From NCBI GenBank assembly GCA_963920705.1, contig OY987227.1, forward strand, positions 21,787,434 to 21,851,433: a stretch of DNA of 64,000 nucleotides. Direction: 5' to 3'. Within the stretch, counting starts at the first letter, position 1, and each line of letters opens with the position of its first letter. The notes under the pieces are model-generated. The model was not told where the DNA came from and ran no database searches. It worked only from the letters and a program-made list of their open reading frames with translations. A program made the translations under genes and the position numbers. The DNA is from Odiellus spinosus. Its lineage: Eukaryota; Arthropoda; Arachnida; Opiliones; Phalangiidae. This document shows, in pieces, positions 24,165 to 36,932 of the stretch.

Positions 24165-24294
24165 AGGGAGTATAAATTGCTGGTCCAAGGTGGAAGGTAT
24201 AGCTTGATATTCCTGCAAATACGCCAAACAAATGTCCTCAAGAATCTCAGTAATTTACGTATTGATCTTGATTCAGGTTATTTCTTCGTTTCTC
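24165..24294. mobile_element. Small TTAA-type MITE, family J copy 2
   Basis: It starts AGGGAGTATAAATTGCTGG directly after TTAA (24161-24164). Over about 60 bp it resembles the complement of 17687-17811. The right end near 24290 is degenerate, so the boundary is approximate. Confidence 0.5.
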
Positions 24295-24971
24295 TTATTG
24301 GCCACGTGGGTGTAACGTTTTTCAAACTGGGTCCACCAGTGTGTATTTCCATAGTGGCCTCGTTGTTGATCGTCCTAAACTCAACCAAATAATACGTAAC
24401 TTAGGTTAGTTACTGTTTGAAGAACCAAACGCTTAATTTTTTAAATAACTCGTAATTTTTAAAATAATAAGTGTAACAGTTCCGATCATATTTGAATTTC
24501 AAATAATTTATTTGAAAATATAGTGGCAGGTTTTTTTATCTTCGAAGTTAAAATGAGATTAAATATTTAAATCTCTATTTAATGTCAGATAAATAGATAT
24601 AATTCAGAACAAGAGTTACGATGTTTTTTTGTATTTTTTTTTTTTTTTCAAAGGCGAGCTTTTAGTTTAATAAAATCTACTCAACAATTTTATGTACGGC
24701 AAACATTACTGTTAAATAATATTATTAAAATCTCATTCTCCGTATAAAGGAATGTTTTTGGGTTTACCAACGAAAGAAGTTAGTTTACCTTATTGTTTTA
24801 ACAAAACATGTTTTTTTATTATTATTTAAAAAACACGTTGTTAGAACTTTATAGTGATTTGATTTTTTTTTTTTTTTTTTTTCAAATCAATCACTTATTT
24901 CAATTATCTTCCCCCAATTCTTCCTCTCGTTTTTACTGGCTTTTACTTTTTTGAATATATTAAGGTCTCCC

Positions 24972-24977
24972 TTTATT
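24972..24977 (-). terminator. Poly(A) signal of the EDEM3 gene
   Basis: Read on the minus strand this is AATAAA, about 41 bp downstream of the TGA at 25018-25020. It supports that stop codon as the true end of the gene. Confidence 0.7.
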
Positions 24978-25017
24978 CATTAGTTTTTTGTTAGTAGTTT
25001 TCCCTATTTACAATTTA

Positions 25018-28000
25018 TCATAAATTACCCTTACTTTGAGTTCTGAATCGAGCCACGGCCGCCGAGCACCATCTCGGACCATTACGACCACCATTAATTA
25101 AAAAGTTTTGGAAGGCAGCTCGATTTGTAAGAGGATTTCTACACGAACCTGTCCTCGAATCAAGCATGATTTGAAGGGAGCGAATAGCACCACTGGTGTC
25201 CGAACGGAATTTGGAAGACGCCGAATTAATGGGCGTACCTTCTTTGGGTTGATATTTGACAAGTTCCGTCAATTTTGCCATGAGCACTTGGAAATCTTGA
25301 TCGAGTTCGAGCAGTTGCTCCTTCCCGAGAATTTTTTCCATCACTCTGTGAAGTTTACCCTTCATTAAAGATTTGGCGGGCGCGACTTTACGGTCATTCG
25401 GAAGCCCGCTATCCCCGATCACTTCATCTTCCTGAAGCTCTCGAGTTAATGACAAGAGTTGGTCCAAAACAAACTTGATTTTTTTTATATTTTTCAGTCT
25501 GTTAATCAATTCTAAAACTCTCTTTTCCGATTCGGATTCTACGTTAGAATCTTTGTCAACATTTGTAGCCCCATTACTCGGTTCAGTATCCTCCGCGATC
25601 TTCGCGTCTACTTCGCCTAAGTTGGAAATGTTTTCCGCTTCCACTCCTTCAATCTCTTCAACGTGAGCTTCCCCTCTTTCGCGTTTCTTCTCCTCTATAA
25701 AATAAACTTGAAAAGTTAGAGTGAAACTTAAACCTTATTAATAAAAGATTACCCAACAGTTACGAAAAGGGATTACCATTTAAGGCGTTACTTTCAGCCA
25801 GCCCAATTATAAGGCAAGGAAACTCCTTCATGGCGTTTAGAAGAATCGAACCTTCAACTGAGAAAAGGAAAACCACTGGAATTGTTATATCATCTTTGCC
25901 ATCTCCTGACATGGCAAACATTGACGAATGCTGGCAACTAGAGCCTGGATTGTTATCCAAAACAATTCCAGCTAAACCTCCGGCTTTTTGAATTCTCCTT
26001 GCCTGGTAAAATAAAGATAAAACCATGCTTAGTAAAAGTTTAAATTTAAAACTAGAAATTGATACGTACTTTCTCAACAAACATACAATCTCCTCTTTCA
26101 ACTATAACAATTTTGCCACTCATATCAGCACTGTTTTGCAACTCGCCACAAGCTCGTAAAGGCTTAGCAACCACCACGGAAGATTCAACCTGAATGAATA
26201 AAAAACTTTTGTAATGTTGGAAACTAAATCCATTCTAGCTAATTGATATTCGAGATATTGCACGAAGAACGCATAAATGTATAGAAATCTAAACAGAACT
26301 AATCTTGTCACGTGACCAATGCATTGTAGATAGAAACTACATGTACGTGCTCTTTGTTTAACCTACAAATCTTGCCACGTTACCAATGCATTTTAGAAGG
26401 CGACTAGAAATTAAATCTATTAAACTCTCTAATTACTTTTGACTTTAGCTCCATCCCAAACTGAGCAGGACCAGCATTTAGAACCATTCGAGTATTTGTT
26501 GTGGGCAATGTAAAATAAACTGCCTGAAGTCTTTGATCTACTATAACACGAAACACATTTTTTTGAGAGATAATTTATTTATAATCTCACTTTAATTATT
26601 AGTTATTTATAGTTACCGATACCTTGTTGAGCTTGCGTTTTCGAAAGTTCAATCATTTCCTGCATGAAGAGAACCCCTTCTTCCGCATCTTCAGTCGTTT
26701 CAGCCTATTTAAAGAATTTATATTAATTAAAATACATAATTTGACGTTTTTAAATTAAAGGGAGACTGGCAACTGACTCCAAAAATCTTAAGATTTGAGC
26801 TTATAAACTCAAAGCTCAAGCAGAGGAGGTGGACTGTTTTTGTCACTATGAAGTAATTTCAATCAGGTTTTACCCAAATTATCACTTGGTCTAAAGTATA
26901 AACTCGAGATTCTTTTTAGAGTTGGCCAGTAACGATATTAAAGTTTAACCAATATGACAGAATTGACAAAATCAAAACCATTATTCGAAACCTAATTACT
27001 TGTGACAAAAACAGGCGAGTGACGAAGGCTATTTAAGTTGAGAAACTGATACCAATATCATGAGAAAATTTTTGAATATTTTTCATTGAAATTTTGTGCA
27101 GATACATTTTAAAATTTGCAATCGAAAACTATCGCTGTGTTCCATTTTTTATGGCTAATCAAAGTGATCAACACCTTAGGAGATGGCTAAACCATTAGCG
27201 CCACTTAGACTCGTTTCGGTCGCGAATATTACACCCATTTCAAAAGGTTTTAACATTTCTTTTTTCTGTCAGTCTCCCTTTAAATAAGAGATTTACTAAA
27301 TTTACTAACATGGGCAGTATTGTGCACCAATTGAATTCGGCCATCAGCCAACATAACAACGTTAATCCCCATTTTCTGGATTAGTTTTAAATGATCCTGA
27401 TTACTGGCTTGAAATTCTGTTGCATGAATTCTACGACTTCTAAATTAAATAACAGTGCATATTATTTATCAAAACCATTTTAAATACAATTTAAATATTA
27501 AAACTTTCGTACGGAGTTCTAGAGGTTGGACAAACTCCTTCCACCAAATTTTTCAGAGGTTGTCTAACAGATTGAGCAAAGTTTGGACCTTCCGGAAATA
27601 GAAAGTGATTGTTGGGGCAACTGTGAGTGAAATCTTCATCGTATAAAGTGTCAAAGGGAGACTAAAACAAAAAGGTATTCATAATCAATATCAAGTGTGA
27701 AAATAAATAAAAAATATTGATTCGCAGCTTTGCAGCTACAAAGATAGCTAGAGATGTGATATTACTGTATCTAGAAAAATCTGTGGTTTACCGGTAATTT
27801 ATAAGGTACAATAATAATAACAAGAGTATTTGTAAATTTAAAAATTTGCAGGAAAATGTGATAAATTACTGCAGCATCGTAAATTACATAGGGGGTATGA
27901 GGTGAATTTCGGATATGCAGTAAATTATTAGGATACAGCATTTGGCAAATTACACACATCTCTAAGCCTACCTTGTACGTACTGAAAACTGAAAATTATT

Positions 28001-31000
28001 CATTATGATTACTTATTACATTTATGTTTGTAAAATTTGTCATACGAGCCAGACTTAGAGGTAGCAGATGAGCTTCGGTAGTGAAAACAAAATCATCAAC
28101 GTCAAATATCAAATCTTCCTTATCAGCGAAAAGTAAATATAAATATTTAAAAGTCTCTGCCAATACGAAAGAATCCATCCTAAATTTTATTTAAATTAAT
28201 GTAATTATTATTTAACACTATAATTATAATAATCAATAATATTTCAGTCATTTACCTATCTTCGTGGCTTCCAGTTCTGACATCTTTCACAGCGGCAAAT
28301 CCACAAGGGACTCTTGCATATTGCTGCAAACTCTCCATTACTTTAACTCCCACTTCGAGATAATAAGGATCACTGGTTGCCTATATAAAAAACTTTGATT
28401 AAAGAAGAGATCAAGCGAGTAGGGAGAGAATACTGCAAAAGAAAAATTTACCTTGTACAAAAAGTAGGTGCTCTCTAAAAATTCGGGTCTGAGGGGATGT
28501 TGACCCCAATGAACTTGGAAATCCGTAGTAAAAGCCTTAAAAATTATAAAAAATTATATTTTAAGATGAATTATTGAATTTCAATATTTAATACTGTTCT
28601 TACCTCAGGCAAGAAATTATGCCTCTGCATGACTTGATAAAGCATTTCGTGAGTTTCTATCGCTGGTTTGATATCTCCTTTTAACACCTGTAACCCTGGC
28701 CAGAATGCCAGTAATGAATCCATAAAGTTTTTGGAGTTTGTATGCGGCCGATGCATATGCACATCGACTAGAAGCGGTCCTTGACTAATATACTTCATTA
28801 CAGCGCTATAATGCTGTCGAAGAAAGAATAAACTAATTAATAATTTTTTTCCATGGCTTAAGTTACAACTAGAATTAAATACCTTATTAAATCTATCCAA
28901 ATAGATATCATCTCCTAGTAAAATGTAGGCTTTTAGGCAATATTCGTAATAGGAATCAATTCCGGCACCAACTCCACTATCTAGAACATTAAAAATTTAT
29001 ATTTTAAAAGGTGACACGCAGCTAAATCCAAAAAAAGATGGAGCAGAAAAAATTAATATAGAAATATAGTGCAAATCGAAAGCTCCGTGAAATTCTGTGC
29101 GAGTCTATTTGAAATAGACCCCCACATGTGGCGCCGCCTCAAGGAAAAAAATATAAATATAAAGAGATGTTACACGAGATTTTCGAAAAAATTAATTTAA
29201 TTGAGACGTCACCCGCTTTTCTCAAAAGATCGCTACAATTCCAGCGCAAACTATAAAACGCCATTCCTCTATTCTGGAAATTCAAATTTCTCTCGAAAAA
29301 AACAAAGTAAAAACGCGAATTTCAAATCCTCTTTCCAGGATTTTTTTCAATTCTTGAAAAATCCCGAAAAAGAGTCAGGTTGCATGTCTATTTTAAATTT
29401 TTAATGAAGCTATAACAGTTCAGTCGAACCCTAAAACGCGTCATTACCTCTTCGCACCCAGTCTCCACTATGAATATTTAAGACTGTGCCCATTAAATCA
29501 CTGGTTCTATGTCTTTGCTGCCATAAGTAGTCCATGGCTGAGCGTGCTTTCTCTTCGAATATGGTTTCACCGGTTAGTCTACTTAGAGCCGCCATTTCGA
29601 GGATCATAGTCCCAGCGCAGGCTGTACAAGTTTCTCGGACAACACCCAATTTAGGAGATTTTAATCCGTGCATCAGGTTAATCTTAATTGTTACAAAAAA
29701 CATTTTCAAACGTTTGGTTTAAAATAAAAAAAAAATAGCCTTTTTATAAAATCTAACCCTGGGATGAGGCACTCCAGTCGTTGAGTTGAAGGCGGGTAAT
29801 AAACGATAACCCAAATCTTTGGCTTTGGTTAACAACTCTCCGCGGTACCAGAGCATTCGATTCAGTCGCTCTTGAAGGTACGAAGCCATAATATGACCAC
29901 TCAATAATCCACTAAAATAAATTTTGATTCAAATTTCAAACAAAGAAATAATAATAACAAACACTATAGTTAAATTGAAGAATAGATTTTGGGATTTTCG
30001 AAATAATTTTATGATATTCAAAGGTTTTTAAGCTTTTCAAAGTGTTTTCAGATTAAAATTATGTAAATTAATATTTTCATATTTTTAACCACATTTGTAA
30101 AATTATTTACTTTAATAATAATTATTTCTTCTATGGGCCTAGTAATTGATCGCTATCTTTATTTTTGGTTCTGACACGAGGGCACTATTCCTCAATTTTA
30201 ATAAAACTATTATTATTACCCAAGCACTCTAATATTAGTTTCAAAAACTGACACAACCACATCATTATCGAAAGACACGTCTTTTATGATTAAACGAGTA
30301 GCTCTCTCAAATTCTTTCAAATCTCCTAATATCTGAAATAAAAAATTTATTGAATGTTTGTCAGATTTAAAATGGTTCTAATCTTAAATTAAACTCACCA
30401 CTAATGTATCCAGAGTATCAATTAAAGTTAGAGAAAAACTAAAAATAAAATACATAAGTCAAGTTAGTTTGGAAGATTTCCATACCTCAAAAGTTAAGAG
30501 TAGACTAAAAGAGGCTTAAAAGAAACCGAAATAGACCAAAGTAGGCTTACCGATGAGATTTCCCAATAGGAAGTTGGCATTTACCTATTAATACAGCCAA
30601 GAGTATATGAAAACCCTCCCTAAGTGTAACGGTCTGTAATGCCGCATCCTTGAGATATCAAGGGCCCCCTCTCTGAGAGGGGGAATACTTCTCTTACTAA
30701 CATTAAGAATGAGAGAGCCTATAGATCCTCTGTTGTTTTTGCTCCATGAAACATGATGGAACTAAGAATGGCGCCCCCTTGGGAAAACATCATTAGTAAA
30801 AATCTAAGTGGATTTAACCTACAGTTTATTCAATATAAATAGATTTTCAGTTTATTCGAGTTGGCAGCGTGTACAAAGATGACCTTCTTCATTACTAAGT
30901 AAACCAATTAAATAGATAATGGATATCGTAGGTTCGTACGTGCTGCCAACTTTGGTAGGAATTCGAAGATCGTCTATCTATTAGTATAGTCAATAAACGA

Positions 31001-32041
31001 TGGATTTGTGTACACTGCCATCATTTATGATGTTAAAATATTTTCGTGATTAAATCCTAAAGAATTAAAACGTTTTCCAGTTTCTGTAAACTTTCTAACT
31101 TTCTCGCCATAATCATACGGGTCTATAAATTAAAGTAGACTAAGCGAGAGTAAAGAGGCTTAAAATCCTAATTAAACTCTACGCCTAATTCTAATTAGTA
31201 CCGGTATATGCGATATAGAAATTACACAGTCAATGGCATTTTAACGGGCGAATGAACATTTTTCGAAATCGGTTCGCCAAAAGGGGATCAAAACCTTTCC
31301 AATCAATTCTTTAGCTTTTATACGAGTCTCGCTTCTTGATACGTACGAATTCTACGAAACAAATTACATTAGCGACGATGCGCGTATTACGCCTGAAGAG
31401 ATAGTAGCGGGGTGCCAAGCCTATATATAGCGAAATACACGTATACATCTTTCCCTCTTCTAAAACATACCCTTTAGCGCCCCTTTATCACCCCCTACCA
31501 CCCTCGAACCTTATCTCGCGTCATTCGGATAATAACTTCTTGCTTAATCCTATTACCGCAGTTATATTAATATTAATTCTTCTTCTACTACTTCTCAAAA
31601 ATAAGAGTCCATTACTGGAGAAAACTAGACTTCCGAGAGTGGACCGGGACTGCGAGAGCGGGGTATAGTACTTGGTACGGACGAAGAGTTAAAGGAGTGA
31701 AAACTCCCAAAAGAAAAGATGATGACGAGTCGGGCGGAATGGAGATGCGAGAAGGTTCGCCATCCAAGAAGATGATTGGACAGAGCGGGAAGGGGAGGGT
31801 TGCGGCTCTGTCTCTGTTAAACGCTTAATTGATAAGGAGAGACGATGGAGCGAGAAGGGAATTTGGGCTGCTTGATGAGATGCGGAAGAGAGAGAGAGAG
31901 AGGTAAGGAACGACAAAGTTTGAGAAAAAGATTTTCTTACTTTCCAAGACTGTCATCAACGTCGCCTCTAGAAGGCTCCGTGTCTCTGTAACGGCCTTTA
32001 CAACTCAAGGGCATTAATTCGTCGGCTGGGTAAGCGTGGAG
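25018..32041 (-). CDS. EDEM3: EDEM3-type ER alpha-mannosidase-like protein, 17 exons found, 5' end missing
   Basis: Minus-strand exons, 5' to 3': 32041-31941, 30438-30399, 30332-30220, 29911-29758, 29682-29448, 28980-28883, 28813-28604, 28535-28452, 28380-28256, 28179-28020, 27661-27513, 27439-27310, 26704-26617, 26540-26437, 26189-26070, 26002-25777, 25694-25018. All join in frame over GT-AG introns to 937 residues. A GH47 mannosidase domain comes first: [74 protein letters not shown]. The Glu of VFETN matches human EDEM3 E147, known to be needed for activity. A protease-associated domain follows ([30 protein letters not shown]), which marks EDEM3 rather than EDEM1 or EDEM2. The last exon is a 225-residue acidic, helix-prone tail. 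It ends SKGNL, without the KDEL of human EDEM3. EDEM3 trims mannose from misfolded glycoproteins in the ER for ERAD. The signal-peptide exon upstream of LHAYPADE was not found; the exon at 32041 starts at a TTTCGCAG acceptor. Confidence 0.93.
26759..27279. mobile_element. TTAA-flanked transposon inside an EDEM3 intron, family K
   Basis: A 521-bp element lies between TTAA (26755-26758) and TTAA (27280-27283). The termini AGGGAGACTGGCA and TGTCAGTCTCCCT are inverted repeats with one mismatch in 13. There is no coding capacity. It fills most of the 605-bp intron between exons 27439-27310 and 26704-26617. A diverged relative may lie near 11782. Confidence 0.85.
30439..31940. other. Long EDEM3 intron with an inverted repeat
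   Basis: A 1.5-kb intron. GTTGGCAGCGTGTAC near 30864 and GTACGTGCTGCCAAC near 30938 are imperfectly complementary and may be a small foldback element. CCCCCTCTCTGAGAGGGGG near 30664 is a short palindrome. No extra exon is recognised. Confidence 0.5.
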
Positions 32042-33380
32042 CTGCGAAACAAAAATTTCAAAAATTAAAAGATAAATTAGGAAAATGGAAAAATAAATAG
32101 TCTTATATAAGAATTTATAGCGTAATAAGGCTGGAATTACGCGATCTTTGGTCTCCCCTATGGATGCGTCAAAATAGAAAGAATTATTCACGCGAAAAAA
32201 TGAATTCCCATAATGGAAGTGAGAATTCTTCCGTTAATTGAAAGAATTATTAATATTTTGACGCACCCCTGTGACATCATTTGTTAGATTAGATATCGAG
32301 ATAATAAATAGTGGCTATTACTATAGAGAAATGGGTGTGATTTAATTTACGACGTATTAGGCGCTGTATTTTCGGCAAAATCATTAGAAGTAAAGAAAAC
32401 TTCTCTAACAATAGGAAGGAAACGGAGAAGAAGGGGTGTAGGTTTGAAGGAGAATACATCCGGACCACCACGCGGAGGAAGAAAACGTTTTTCACTTTAT
32501 ACAGTAGCAATCATTTTGAGTTTTCAGAACGAAGAAAACTATCATTGCTTTCTTAAGAGATTAAATAGGAACGTAGCCTATTTGTAGTTTTGTCCGAAAT
32601 GAAACCTCAAATTGAGTTGCACTTTAGTCTTCGTCGCCTTTTTCTATTATCCTTATACCCCTAACCTTCGCGCCACCCTAAAGGCGATCCCTAGGCTAAC
32701 CCTCCATAAAAAATATAGCCTATAAGAAACAGAGAATAGTGTGCAGCAAACCGTCCTGATTGTTCTCTGAGAACGTCAATTTCTTTATTTTTTTTTTGGT
32801 GTGTGTATGGGGGAGGGGGTGTTCATTCTCGGAGTTACATGATTGGGCAACGCGAAAGGGGAAAGAGAGAGAAGGAAGATCAGAGGGCGAGAGGAAAAAG
32901 TCACTCGGGCTAGAAGAGCTTCCGCTAAAAACGAACGAAAGATCAAATGAAAAGAAAAAGAAATATCAGACTGAACCAAATGTAAGAAGAAAATCTACAG
33001 ACTACATTTATATATATATAGTTCTGGGAGAGTCTTCATCTCTCTCATACACCGAAAGACATTAGAGTAGAAGATTTGAGCAACGTATCGCTAACTCGTC
33101 TTGGGATGGACTATGCATCGTGCAGTTTCTTTACACGGAAATACATCTGCTACAAGTATAGACTCCCAACGATTTCCTCGACCTCCCCCTTCATTTTTAT
33201 AGAAATAAGCCGACAATATTGCGTCATAGAACCGTTGATATATATCCAGACCGATCAGACACGAGCGAGTGACTGTTTCGAATTTTTTAAGAAGTATTAA
33301 AATTATTCACGACGAAATTTTTAAAATAATGGTCAATGGAATGATTTATTCGGTTTAAACCGAAACAGCTTTACGGTTTC
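32042..33380. other. No gene recognised; upstream of EDEM3 exon 2
   Basis: This stretch must include intron, since the exon at 32041 starts at a splice acceptor. An open frame at 32760-33065 is purine-rich and low in complexity and is not convincing. Polypurine tracts occur at about 32855-32960. Confidence 0.5.
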
Positions 33381-33676
33381 TAAAGCTGCGTTCATACTAC
33401 GCCATGGTATCGATTCAAAGCGTTAAAAAACGTTTCGCTGCAGTCGTGTGAACGCGAAACCGTTTTTCTATAATCGATTTTAATCTATTTCTCGAAACTG
33501 CTTCGGGAACCAGTTTCAAACCGATTCGACGTCAACAGCCCACAAATGAAACTATAATAAATCCATTTATGAAAATGATATGTGAAAAAAAAAGCGCTTA
33601 AAACGATTCCGAGCGAATTAAATATCGGTTTGATTTTATCGATTAAAATCGATTTGGATGCACCGGTTGAAATTGA
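33381..33676. mobile_element. AAGCYGCGTTCA family D copy 1
   Basis: It starts TAAAGCTGCGTTCATACTA. It contains the conserved block CGAAACTGCTTCGGGAACC (near 33495), shared almost unchanged with 42437-42596 and 62596-63018. It is non-coding. The right end is not clear. Confidence 0.65.
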
Positions 33677-33997
33677 TAACAATAAATAAAATAAGTTAAC
33701 TTACAATATAACGTTGAAATTAATATTAAGTTTCATAATCCCATACTGTAAAACCATCAGAATGAGATGGGCATTCTCATTTGGAAGAATTATTCGAGGT
33801 AGTTAATGAGAATTTAATTACATTATAATTGATCTGTACGAATAAAAAAATATCTCATCATCCACCTAGAATAATTCTCCGTGCCCATACCAGATCACAA
33901 TCGACACTGGTTAATTTTTCTAATGGATTTGAAAGCAAATATTTTCGCCGCTAGGAGCGCAAGTTTCCTTTAAGCCGAATTGAAGCGTTAGTCTTCA
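33677..33997. other. Intergenic, no gene seen
   Basis: AT-rich sequence. Nothing is recognised. Confidence 0.5.
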
Positions 33998-34001
33998 TTA
34001 A

Positions 34002-34339
34002 AGGGAGAATACAGCCTGACAAGTGATTTTATAATCCGGTTTGGTAATATAATTCTCCAATATCAAAATATTAAGCTAGAAAACAATTTTTAAACTCGGA
34101 AAGTTGGCTTTACAAGGATCCATGTAGTTTTTCATATTCCACCGTTAACGAGTCTCCGGCCACTCAGCGAAAGCGCGAGACTGCTAAGCCTACATTTAAA
34201 CGTTTTACCGACGAAATATAGCGGGCGCTTCAAGTGGGATAGGCCGGAGACTTGTTAATGATGAGATATTGAACTCTACATGGGGTCATTGTTGAGCTTA
34301 GGGTCGCATTCTCATCTTTAGCTGAGAATGCGACCCTAA
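34002..34339. mobile_element. Family B-like element ending in a perfect hairpin
   Basis: After TTAA (33998-34001) it starts AGGGAGAATACAGCCTGAC, like family B. Near 34298-34316 it reaches a family-B-like right end (GGGTCGCATTCTCA). At once an inverted second end follows (TGAGAATGCGACCC, 34323-34339). The two form a perfect 17-bp stem with an 8-base loop. The interior is diverged from other copies. Confidence 0.6.
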
Positions 34340-35413
34340 ATTCATAAACGCAAAAAATTTGCACAGTCAACGAAATGTGCTGCATTTGGCTGTACAATTC
34401 TTGAGATTCACGCAAATGAATGACGTTTATGAATTTGACTCTTGGAGGATTTTTAGCGCTATTGCTTCCTAGCGACGAAAATCTTATAAAGATTCCCCAT
34501 CCTACCGAAATTTCGAGGAAAAATTAAAAACATACCAGTGACTTTAAACCTTGTATTAACTGAGAATTTATATAACATATAATAATATACCAGATGTTTA
34601 GACACAGCACTTGGTCACTAAAGTTTGCCCAACACATCAACCAAATATATCATCATCACTTCATACTGGTTTTCCCTGTCCCCCACTGTCTCTCTTGCTA
34701 TAGAGATTCCCAGCCGAAAACTTTGAGGCGATGCTGAAAGGTGACATCGCGTCTTAATACAGTCTCGGAGACGTTTCATCCGCAGCTGTTCCTGGAAATA
34801 AGTCCCCGGCGAATCGAAAAAGATTAGCCGACAAACCGTGTAACGACTTCAACGACCTCCACGCTTTCCTACATCCCTCCTCTCCCCCATAGAACCTATT
34901 CCTGCCCTTCTGTTTTCTCTAGTCTAGATCTTTCGCCCTTCGCACGACCTGACATCCCTTTGTCTTTCCTAATAAAAGTGGAATCCGTGATTTTCCAAAA
35001 GAAACCCTATACCGGTATAGTCACGACCACGTCGTTCGAGATTTATTTTTTTATCAAAACAAAAACGACTGCGAAAAAATAAAACAAAGAAGGGGGAGCA
35101 AAAAAAAAAAAAAAGGAGTTTTAGTGATTCGAGGGTTAATGAGTTTCGGCGAAATGTCGCGGTCAGGCACGAATGGCGTTCTTCTTTTTACAAACCTAAA
35201 ATAAAGACCTTATTTCCCTTTAATTAGTCTATTAAATACGGTACACAGGTGCGCCATATCAAAGAGTAAAAAAATAAATTAAGAAAATTCTAATTAACGT
35301 TACCGCCAATTCTTCCCTACGGTTTCAGAATGGAGGTTTTATTTAAAAAATATATATGAAAAAGAGGATTCTACAGATAATTAAAAGAAATATGCCTCCA
35401 ATTTTTAGTGTGC
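34340..35413. other. Intergenic, no gene seen
   Basis: No convincing coding frame. There is a pyrimidine-rich stretch around 34860-34930. Confidence 0.5.
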
Positions 35414-35616
35414 CGACGCCTGTAGAAGTGTTCTAGCCATCGCGCTTCAGTGCTCAGAGAAAAGGTGACATTTAGGGGCTAATGATTTAATGTAAATCCT
35501 TTAAGCGCCTGTAAAAGTGTTCTTGCATACGTGCTTTGGTGCTCAGGATAAAGAGAACATTTAGAGGCTAATAATGTAATGTATTTCCTATCGGTGCCTG
35601 AAAAATTGTTTTAGCA
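35414..35616. repeat. Tandem repeat of about 90 bp, 2.3 copies
   Basis: Units start at about 35415, 35505 and 35594. Each opens with GCGCCTGTAAAAGTGTTC or a close variant. The first two continue with a GTGCTYTGGTGCTCAG-like phrase, ACATTTAGRGGCTAAT and a TAATGTA segment. The third copy is partial and more diverged. A single unit also lies at 2104-2165. Confidence 0.7.
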
Positions 35617-36774
35617 TTTGATTTCGTTGGGATTAAGTTCATCTTGGAAACATCTTTCTTTGGAATAAACTCAACTTATGATTACAATAATAATTAGCTG
35701 AAGGAGATAAAATTAGTGGTAGATTACAATTAAAGGGTTTGTACACGATTTCGAAAATGGATTTCCCTGATATTTACAAGATTTCCAGTCTATTTTTGAT
35801 TAATTTCCTTGTGTATGTTTTACACTAAAGCACAAATAATGCGTGGTTAATTTTGTATCTTTGTTTCTGGCCGTGCATATGGATTTATTATCGTTTCAAA
35901 ATTCCCCTAAATCAAAGAACTAATGTAGTACACCTAGTTAGGAAAGCAGATCAGATAAAAAACACTACAAGGAAGATACACAACTAAAGCATTAGTGAGA
36001 TACACAGTGTCATCCATCTCCTCTTATCGCATTCTGTTATCAGCAATTAATCTCCCTATAATAGAAATTAACCTTTCTTAGTGCTTAATGGAGAGTTTTG
36101 AAATGTAACTATTTCTTTCGAAGCCCGTGCTTAAATTTCATTTACAAATGCTACTCAAATTCCATTTGAAATTCATGAAAAATCCTTGACAGCCTCACTT
36201 TAAGCAAGGTTACTTTCTAGCAAAGGAAATAATCTAGTTAAAAGACACGACTTTTTGATGAAATATTTTTCAAGATTTTATACTTCCCGTCAATCTTTCG
36301 AAACAGGCTGGTGTTTTTGAAAATGACGTTATTGTAGTGACGTTTCATTGTTTCTTGACAAGCGCGCAGAATAACGCGTAAAATGGCACAGTAGGGTTGA
36401 AAACGTTGAGTATCCTAGGCGTTCCCTCAATAAAACAAAAACTTGGTTTTACTGGAAGGTTTTATATGCAAGATAACAAACAGTAAAATAAGCTGGTTAT
36501 TACACAAATAATAAACACTTCAACCAGTATTTTTTCTATTTTTGGCGTCGCACCAAAAAAATATCAAATCCGTTTAAATTTAAACCAAATTGCATTTCTC
36601 AGAATGAGGCTGTCACTGATTGTTCATGAACTCCAAATGGAAATTGAGTAGCATTTCGGCAAGATCGTTAAAAAACGATTTTAAATATGCCGTAGAAAAG
36701 AATTTCTAAGTACAATATTAAAAATACATTTTTAGGGATCGCAATTTTCTAAATTTTTAAAAATTCCACGCAAT
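35617..36774. other. Intergenic, no gene seen
   Basis: AT-rich sequence. Nothing is recognised. Confidence 0.5.
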
Positions 36775-36932
36775 ACTACGTCATGATTCAGGATCTTCAC
36801 GAATCTAACTAAGTCTATTTTCGGTTTAATTTTTAAATTGATTTCTAGTTTAATATTTGTAATTTTTTACCGTTGGATTGTCTATTTAAAAGATAAGGAA
36901 TCGATAAAGTTAGGTTGAATTAACCTTTAAAA
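36775..36932. mobile_element. Family B right-half fragment
   Basis: It carries the right half of the TTAA element: CAGGATCTTCACGAATC, TTTCTAGTTTAATATTTG and AAGATAAGGAATCGATAAA, then a TTAACCTTTAAA end. The left half is missing or unrecognisable. Confidence 0.65.

Noticed and set aside
32760..33065. 101-codon plus-strand frame
   Set aside because: Low-complexity purine-rich translation within or beside EDEM3 5' intronic sequence; no homology.
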